A stretch of DNA of 64,000 bases from Spirochaetales bacterium. Lineage in GTDB: Bacteria; Spirochaetota; Leptospiria; Leptospirales; Leptonemataceae. The stretch spans positions 124,001 through 188,000 of the forward strand of contig JACKOY010000004.1 in the NCBI GenBank assembly GCA_024233935.1, read 5' to 3'. How positions within the stretch are numbered: position 1 is the stretch's first letter; each line of letters opens with the position of its first letter. The notes under the pieces are model-generated. The model was not told where the DNA came from. It did no database searches and saw nothing but the letters and a program-made list of their open reading frames with translations. Below, piece by piece: positions 59,159 through 64,000 of the stretch. The translations under genes were made by a program, and so were the position numbers.

Positions 59159-61204
59159 ATGATCCCCGGGGGCCTCAAGGTTTCGGACGCGGTGCTCGCC
59201 CCTCGGTCGACCCCAGGGCCTCGAGCCGGTGGAACATGGCAGCGATTCCTGCTCTGCGTGGGCTTGCTTCTCTTTCCTACCGGTTGGGGGCTGCTTTCGG
59301 CCCCGCTTCCGATTCTTAGCTCCGAAACCTCTCCGGCCGATCCCGATGCGGTCTCGTACTATCGAGACGACTCCAACCGGCTGACCCTGGAGCAAGTCGC
59401 ACGCTTGCCCGCCGATGCCTGGAAGCCGGTCCCGGGCGGTGTGCCCAATTTCGGATTCATCGACGGTACAATTTGGGTTCGCCTGCAAGTCGTCAATCAG
59501 ACCCAGGAGCACAACTTCGTGCTCGAATTCGGGTACGCCCTGCTCGATCACGTGCATGTCTTCTTCTTCGACAGTCCGGAGGATTTCTCAGCAGCGCGAC
59601 CACAGCTGGCCAGGTTCGCCCGGGAAGATCCGGAATTGCGTTGCATCGGCGACCGGCACCCGATTTCCCACCGGGCCATTGCCGCGCGGCTACCGGCGTT
59701 GCCGTTCGAACTTGCACCAGGTGAATCCCGACTCATTGTCATTTCGGTGAGAACGGAAAGCGCCAGTCAGTTTCCGCTCGGCATCTACACGCGTGAGTTC
59801 CACGCACAGAAGGTAGTCTACGATACTCTGATCCACGGACTCTACTTCGGACTCATGATCGCCATGATCACCTACAACCTTTTCGTGGCGTTCTCAAGCC
59901 GTTCGCTCGCTTACCTGTACTACGTCGGATACGTGTTCTTCACGACGCTCTTCTTCTTCTGTCTGAGCGGGCTGGCCTATCGTTACTCTATCCCCCCGGG
60001 TACATTCCTGCGCAGTGACGCGCTCCCGGCTTATGTCGGGCTCTTCTGCACCTGCATCTTTCTGTTCGCCGAGCGTTTCCTGGAGGCGAAACGCAACATC
60101 CCGCAGGCCCGGAAGCTCCTGTTTGCGTTGGCGGGCTACAGTTTCTTTGCTGCTGTCGTGAGTCTGTTCGTGCCGTACCGCATTGCCGCCATCATTGCGA
60201 TGGCGCCCGGTCTGGTTGTGCCGTTCGTCCTGCTTCCGATTGCACTCATCGCCTGGCGGAAAGGATTCCGACCTGCACGCTACTACAGCCTGGCGTGGGT
60301 GATACTGCTCCTTGCCTACGGCCAGCGGACTGTTGTCCAGTACGGCTTCATACCCACCAGCCCATTCGTAATCGAGTACGGCGTGCTCATTGCTACAGGC
60401 CTCGAAACCATGCTGCTCGCGCTGGCCCTTGGCGATCGTTTTCGGGATCTGGAAAGACAACGTGTCGAACTCGCTCGTCTGCACCGCGACCTGGAGCTGG
60501 CACGCGATATCCAGGTCTCCCTGCTGCCGCGGGCTGTCCCGCATGTGCCCGGTCTCAAACTGCATCCGCGTTTGCGCGCAATGGAAACCGTAGGCGGAGA
60601 CTACTACGATTTTCGCGTTACCGAGCATGGCATCGGCGTGCTTCTGGCGGACGTTTCCGGTCATGGCGTTCCCGCAGCCCTCGTTGTCAGCAGTGTGAAA
60701 TTGGGCTTCTGGTTTCAGCGCGGTTCCATTTCCGCGCCCGACCGATTGCTCAGCAGCATGAACGACATTCTGCGCGGCAACATCGGGGGCGGATTTGTGA
60801 CAGCGGCTTACTTCTACTACGATGCCGATAGTCGACAGCTGCTCATGGGAAACGCCGGCCATCCGCCCGTTCTGCTTCAAAGGCATGCCCGGGCCGATCT
60901 GATTGAACTCCGGCCTTTTGGTCGTGTACTGGGGGTGCGTACCGAGGGAACCTACAGTACGGAGAGCCAGGTACTCCAGCCGGGTGATCGCATCCTCATG
61001 TTCTCCGATGGTCTTTTCGAACAGCGGACAGTACGCGGAGAGCTCCTGGGGATCGAGCGTCTCTACGCATTGCTGGAAGGAAACCGCTCGCTCACCGGGG
61101 AAGGTCTGGCCGACCATTTAATGGAGTTCGTCATTGAATGGGTGGGGGGAGCGGAGCGCCTCAGGGACGACGTTGCCCTCATCGTGGCCGATGTCACGGA
61201 GTGA
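59159..61204 (+). CDS. 7TMR-DISM receptor with SpoIIE-type PP2C phosphatase
   Basis: A 681-residue receptor. In order: N-terminal membrane/signal segment, extracytoplasmic DISM beta domain (about 50-205, with NFGFIDGTIWVRLQVVNQ), seven membrane helices (about 215-420), a coiled coil (about 425-455) and a SpoIIE/RsbU phosphatase (about 470-680). The metal site is kept: ETVGGDYYDF, ADVSGHGVPAAL, GNAGHPPVL and DDVALIVADV. It should dephosphorylate an anti-sigma antagonist or similar phosphoserine protein in response to a periplasmic ligand. ATG 59159 follows GAAGG. It is convergent with the histidine kinase gene. Confidence 0.91.
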   Translation: MIPGGLKVSDAVLAPRSTPGPRAGGTWQRFLLCVGLLLFPTGWGLLSAPLPILSSETSPADPDAVSYYRDDSNRLTLEQVARLPADAWKPVPGGVPNFGFIDGTIWVRLQVVNQTQEHNFVLEFGYALLDHVHVFFFDSPEDFSAARPQLARFAREDPELRCIGDRHPISHRAIAARLPALPFELAPGESRLIVISVRTESASQFPLGIYTREFHAQKVVYDTLIHGLYFGLMIAMITYNLFVAFSSRSLAYLYYVGYVFFTTLFFFCLSGLAYRYSIPPGTFLRSDALPAYVGLFCTCIFLFAERFLEAKRNIPQARKLLFALAGYSFFAAVVSLFVPYRIAAIIAMAPGLVVPFVLLPIALIAWRKGFRPARYYSLAWVILLLAYGQRTVVQYGFIPTSPFVIEYGVLIATGLETMLLALALGDRFRDLERQRVELARLHRDLELARDIQVSLLPRAVPHVPGLKLHPRLRAMETVGGDYYDFRVTEHGIGVLLADVSGHGVPAALVVSSVKLGFWFQRGSISAPDRLLSSMNDILRGNIGGGFVTAAYFYYDADSRQLLMGNAGHPPVLLQRHARADLIELRPFGRVLGVRTEGTYSTESQVLQPGDRILMFSDGLFEQRTVRGELLGIERLYALLEGNRSLTGEGLADHLMEFVIEWVGGAERLRDDVALIVADVTE

Positions 61205-61271
61205 GCCTGGCAGCGCGATTCAAACCCACTGCCCCAAAGCTGTTGCGACTCTTCGGTTTCAATTTCGCCTT

Positions 61272-63173
61272 TCAGGCGGGTAGTTGCAATTCGACAGTTG
61301 TGCCCACCTGAAGTTGACTGCGAATGAGCAACTGTCCGCCGTGTTTGGTGGCGGTCAGGCTGGCCAGGTACAGACCCAGGCCGGTGCCGCTCTCCTTATA
61401 GCCAATGCTGGTATCCACGCGGTAAAAGCGTTCGCATACATGCGAAAGATGCGACTCATCGATGCCGATGCCGTTGTCGCGTACGAGGATTGTGATCTTG
61501 TTTGAGTCCGCTCGGGCCGAGATATGAACCTCACCGCCCGCGTTGTTGTAACGGATCGCATTCTGGATCAGATGGTCGAGAGTCCGGGACAGGAGCCCTG
61601 CATCGCAGGGCGCCTGGAGCCCTGATGTCACATCTATATGCACACGCACCTCTCGCTCCCGGGCGAGCGGGGCTGAGCGTTTCACCGATTGGTCGATCAA
61701 GGGCGCTATCGACAGCCGCGGCAGGTCGTGCAAGATGCTGCTGTCGAGCCTCGTGGCGAGCAGCAGGTCTTCGATCAAGAGATTCAGCCGCGCGCCGTCC
61801 TCCTCGATCTGGCGGGCGTACGCTTTGACGGTTTCTTCGCCGGCCATTCCCTCCGACATCATTTCCGCGTAGCTCTGGATGGTGGTCAGCGGTGTTCGCA
61901 TTTCGTGAGAAAGATTGGCCAGAAACTCATCCTTGACCATGTTCAGCCGCGCCATCTCCTTATTCAGAACGTTGATGCGATCGGCCAGACCTACGGACAG
62001 GAGCAACACCTCAAGCGCCGAGCCCACCAGCGGCGCATTCTCTGTAAATGAATTCGAGGGCAGGACGCCGGCAATCTTGAGCCAGAACGGAATGAAGCCT
62101 GCCAGCAACACCAGAAAACTGACCGAATAGATTCGGGCCGCACGCACGCCCTTTGCGGAGTAGTAGAAACCCACAACCAGGGCAGAAAGCAATGCAAAGA
62201 CCGCAAACGGCGGCGTTACGGAAAGCCAGGTGCTGTAGTCAATGAGGAGCGCGGCCAGGCCGAGCAGCAACCACACCGCGCCCATCAGGCGTATGAGGCG
62301 CCCCAGCCAGGGCTTTCGCCCGGCAAGGTTCATGAACGAATCGGCAAACCAGGCGAAGGCCGCCGGGAACAGGCTCCCGAAGAATATCACTCCATGATTT
62401 GCCCACCAGTTGGCTGTCGGCCACAGGTATTGTTTCAAGAGGCCCGCGTAGGCGGCGTACCAGAGCAGGTAGCCTGCCAGATAGAGCACATAGAAAAGAT
62501 AGCTGCGATCCTTTATATAGAAAAGAATCACCAGGTTGTAAAGCAGCATGATGCCAAGAACGCCGATGTAAGCTCCCACCACGCGCTCGGCCAGGGCGTC
62601 TTTGGCTGTGAACTCGGCTTGTCGCCAGAGCGTCAACGGGAGCGCCTCGTGAAAGCCATCCTCGGAGGCGAGACGCAAATAGACCTCGGTTTGCGAGCCT
62701 GGCTGTGTGCGGAAAGGGAAGAGAAAATTCCGGTGCACCACCGGGCGGGTATCAAAGTCGCGTCGGTCCCCCGTCCGGTAATCGATTTGGTGGCCGTCCT
62801 GCGATCGCAGGTACACATCCAGGTAGTCCACCAACGGCATGGACAGTTCCAGGATCAGGTCCTCTTCCGAAGATTGGCGGTTCTCCACTTTGAAGCGCAG
62901 CCAGTAGACGGATGGGGATAGGCCGAAGTTGACGGTGTCCTGTCGGGAACGTTGCCAGGGGCCGCCAAACTCCGGAGCGGAAACCTGCTCCAGAGTCAGC
63001 TCTCCCGTACTGTCCTCGAAGAATTCGAGCTGGGGCCCCACGACCTGGCCGCCTGCGGTCGGTTCCACGATTCCCGCCGGTCCTGGCGAACTCCCCGGTG
63101 GAGCCGCAACCAAAAGACCGCACCAGAAAAAAAAGCCGAGCAGCAACGGTGTTCTGCGGACCCTTCGCAACAT
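61272..63173 (-). CDS. 7TMR-DISM receptor histidine kinase
   Basis: A 633-residue receptor kinase. In order: signal peptide (LLLGFFFWCGLLVAA), DISM extracytoplasmic domain (about 30-180), seven membrane helices (about 190-395), HisKA with LSHEMRTPLTTI near 425, and an HATPase domain with N-box LIQNAIRYNNAGG, G1 DNGIGI and G2 GTGLGLYL. No receiver domain is fused and no response regulator gene is adjacent, so the partner is elsewhere. ATG 63173 gives the shortest signal; an ATG at 63221 would add 16 residues. It is divergent from the Smr gene. Confidence 0.9.
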   Translation of the reverse strand: MLRRVRRTPLLLGFFFWCGLLVAAPPGSSPGPAGIVEPTAGGQVVGPQLEFFEDSTGELTLEQVSAPEFGGPWQRSRQDTVNFGLSPSVYWLRFKVENRQSSEEDLILELSMPLVDYLDVYLRSQDGHQIDYRTGDRRDFDTRPVVHRNFLFPFRTQPGSQTEVYLRLASEDGFHEALPLTLWRQAEFTAKDALAERVVGAYIGVLGIMLLYNLVILFYIKDRSYLFYVLYLAGYLLWYAAYAGLLKQYLWPTANWWANHGVIFFGSLFPAAFAWFADSFMNLAGRKPWLGRLIRLMGAVWLLLGLAALLIDYSTWLSVTPPFAVFALLSALVVGFYYSAKGVRAARIYSVSFLVLLAGFIPFWLKIAGVLPSNSFTENAPLVGSALEVLLLSVGLADRINVLNKEMARLNMVKDEFLANLSHEMRTPLTTIQSYAEMMSEGMAGEETVKAYARQIEEDGARLNLLIEDLLLATRLDSSILHDLPRLSIAPLIDQSVKRSAPLAREREVRVHIDVTSGLQAPCDAGLLSRTLDHLIQNAIRYNNAGGEVHISARADSNKITILVRDNGIGIDESHLSHVCERFYRVDTSIGYKESGTGLGLYLASLTATKHGGQLLIRSQLQVGTTVELQLPA

Positions 63174-63283
63174 AACGCTGAGATCGACCGGGAACGGTAT
63201 CGTGTCACGCCGATTCTCCATCGCCGGACACCCACCGTTGGATTTTGATCGGCAGACCCGCGCGGCCACAAAACATCGGCGTC

Positions 63284-63538
63284 ATGGCTCGCCTGAAGCT
63301 CGACCTGCACGATCTCTACAACCGGGGTAACGAGATCGATCGCGCCCTTGAGGAGATTATCCAGGAGGCCGTGCAAAAAAAGATCAAGGAGGTCGAGATC
63401 ATACCGGGCAAGGGTAGCGGGCAGCTAAAAAAGAAGGTGCTGCGCTTTCTCGACCGCAAGGACATCAAAGCCCTTTACCATCGCGTGGAGAAGGACTCCA
63501 AAAACTTCGGCCGCCTATTCGTGCACTTCAAACACTGA
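63284..63538 (+). CDS. Smr-domain protein
   Basis: An 84-residue stand-alone Smr (MutS2-related) domain: LKLDLHDLYNRGNEIDRALEE, then IIPGKGSGQLKKKVLRFL, the GxGxG-like loop, and a C-terminal basic strand. Isolated Smr domains are nucleases acting on DNA or RNA. ATG 63284 gives MARLKLDLHD; an upstream ATG adds 13 residues. It is divergent from the histidine kinase gene. Confidence 0.86.
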   Translation: MARLKLDLHDLYNRGNEIDRALEEIIQEAVQKKIKEVEIIPGKGSGQLKKKVLRFLDRKDIKALYHRVEKDSKNFGRLFVHFKH

Positions 63539-64000
63539 CCGGTTTCCGTTTGTCCGTCCAGAAATGAGTCCTGAAGATCCTGCACGCGCGTGCCCGCTTG
63601 AGACGGTCGCGAACGCTGCAGAAGCGCACGCGCAGCGGGCCCATCAGTTCCAGCCTGGCTCAAGGCGGTTTGCGAGCCGGGCAAAGTCCGGTTATTCCAG
63701 CCATGGCTAACGCCGTTCGTTCGAAGGGGCGAAAACTTTCAGAATCTTCAGCAGCAGTAGCCGCAACATGTCTGCATCTCATCGACAGGCGCGAAATCGC
63801 CGCAGCCGGTGCCTGCCGGGACTGAACGGCTCCCTACGGTCGTTATGCTGCCGGGCACCATATTTCAGGACGCTGCCGTCGAAAACACGGAGGCCACAAT
63901 TTCGGATTCGGCGTTGGGAACCATGATTCCGTCCTCATACCGTGTGCCTGAAAGTTCCATTCTGCTTCTACGGCGGGAAATGCTTGCGCGGCTCTGAAAG
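63539..64000. other. Right-edge region, no confident gene
   Basis: A 462-base stretch to the window end. Short open frames exist on both strands without ribosome sites. On the minus strand, one frame reads GLRVFDGSVL near 63885-63855, a motif reminiscent of the C-terminus of GMC oxidoreductases, but stops interrupt it. The region may be the decayed or frameshifted 3' end of a gene to the right. Confidence 0.3.

Noticed and set aside
63839..63959. GMC-oxidoreductase-like GLRVFDGSVL on the minus strand at the right edge
   Set aside because: Only about ten residues match and stop codons interrupt the frame; too short to call a gene or pseudogene.

Overview
The window looks like a chromosomal segment of a high-GC member of the order Leptospirales (Spirochaetota), nearer to Leptonema or Turneriella than to low-GC Leptospira. 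This rests on two copies of a DUF1564 protein (a family I associate almost only with Leptospiraceae), three receptors with 7TMR-DISM modules, an AraC regulator with a membrane-embedded N-terminal half, and short-lipobox lipoproteins. I see no rRNA, tRNA, CRISPR, phage or insertion-sequence genes. The phylogenetic placement is an inference, since no marker gene is present.

Layout. 1-3981 (minus): molybdenum cofactor operon, transcribed TauE/SafE permease, MoaC-MoaB fusion, MoeA, MoaA; MoaA runs off the left edge. 4203-9367 (minus): five-gene operon of a PhnD-like lipoprotein, C39-like cysteine peptidase, RLAN/RimK ATP-grasp ligase, GCS2-type carboxylate-amine ligase and N-formylglutamate amidohydrolase. 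This is a candidate peptide or small-molecule amide-forming and trimming system and the most interesting biosynthetic locus here. 9469-20917: Na/Pi cotransporter, cytochrome P450, saccharopine-dehydrogenase-like reductase, two hypothetical proteins, a VOC protein, the first DUF1564 protein, quinone oxidoreductase, metallo-beta-lactamase-fold lipoprotein, beta-hydroxyacid dehydrogenase and pirin. 21125-28516: VOC protein, NnrS, DGC zinc protein, TrhP-like U32 protein, NnrS-like membrane protein and a P-type ATPase.

29189-38972: epimerase with a divergent AraC regulator, TAT-exported nitroreductase, DoxX, the second DUF1564 protein, two TetR systems with visible palindromic operators, an SRPBCC protein, a serine hydrolase and a zinc-finger/GGDEF diguanylate cyclase. 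39283-46345: diiron ferritin-like protein overlapped by a Cys-rich lipoprotein, alpha-amylase, DUF4386 protein, acyl-CoA synthetase, catalase-like protein and a small lipoprotein.

46651-64000: signalling region. It holds a 7TMR-DISM/GAF adenylate cyclase, a DUF5939 adenylate cyclase, a 7TMR-DISM SpoIIE phosphatase and a 7TMR-DISM histidine kinase. Between them lie an ArsR-rhodanese fusion divergent from a DUF2938 membrane protein across a perfect inverted repeat, a heme-oxygenase-like protein divergent from a free-standing cobalamin-binding protein carrying the Wx9EH motif of CarH photoreceptors, an enoyl-CoA hydratase and a seven-repeat predicted beta-propeller lipoprotein that starts at TTG.

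Most start codons were chosen from family N-termini, Shine-Dalgarno sequences and neighbour overlaps; uncertain ones are flagged in the entries.
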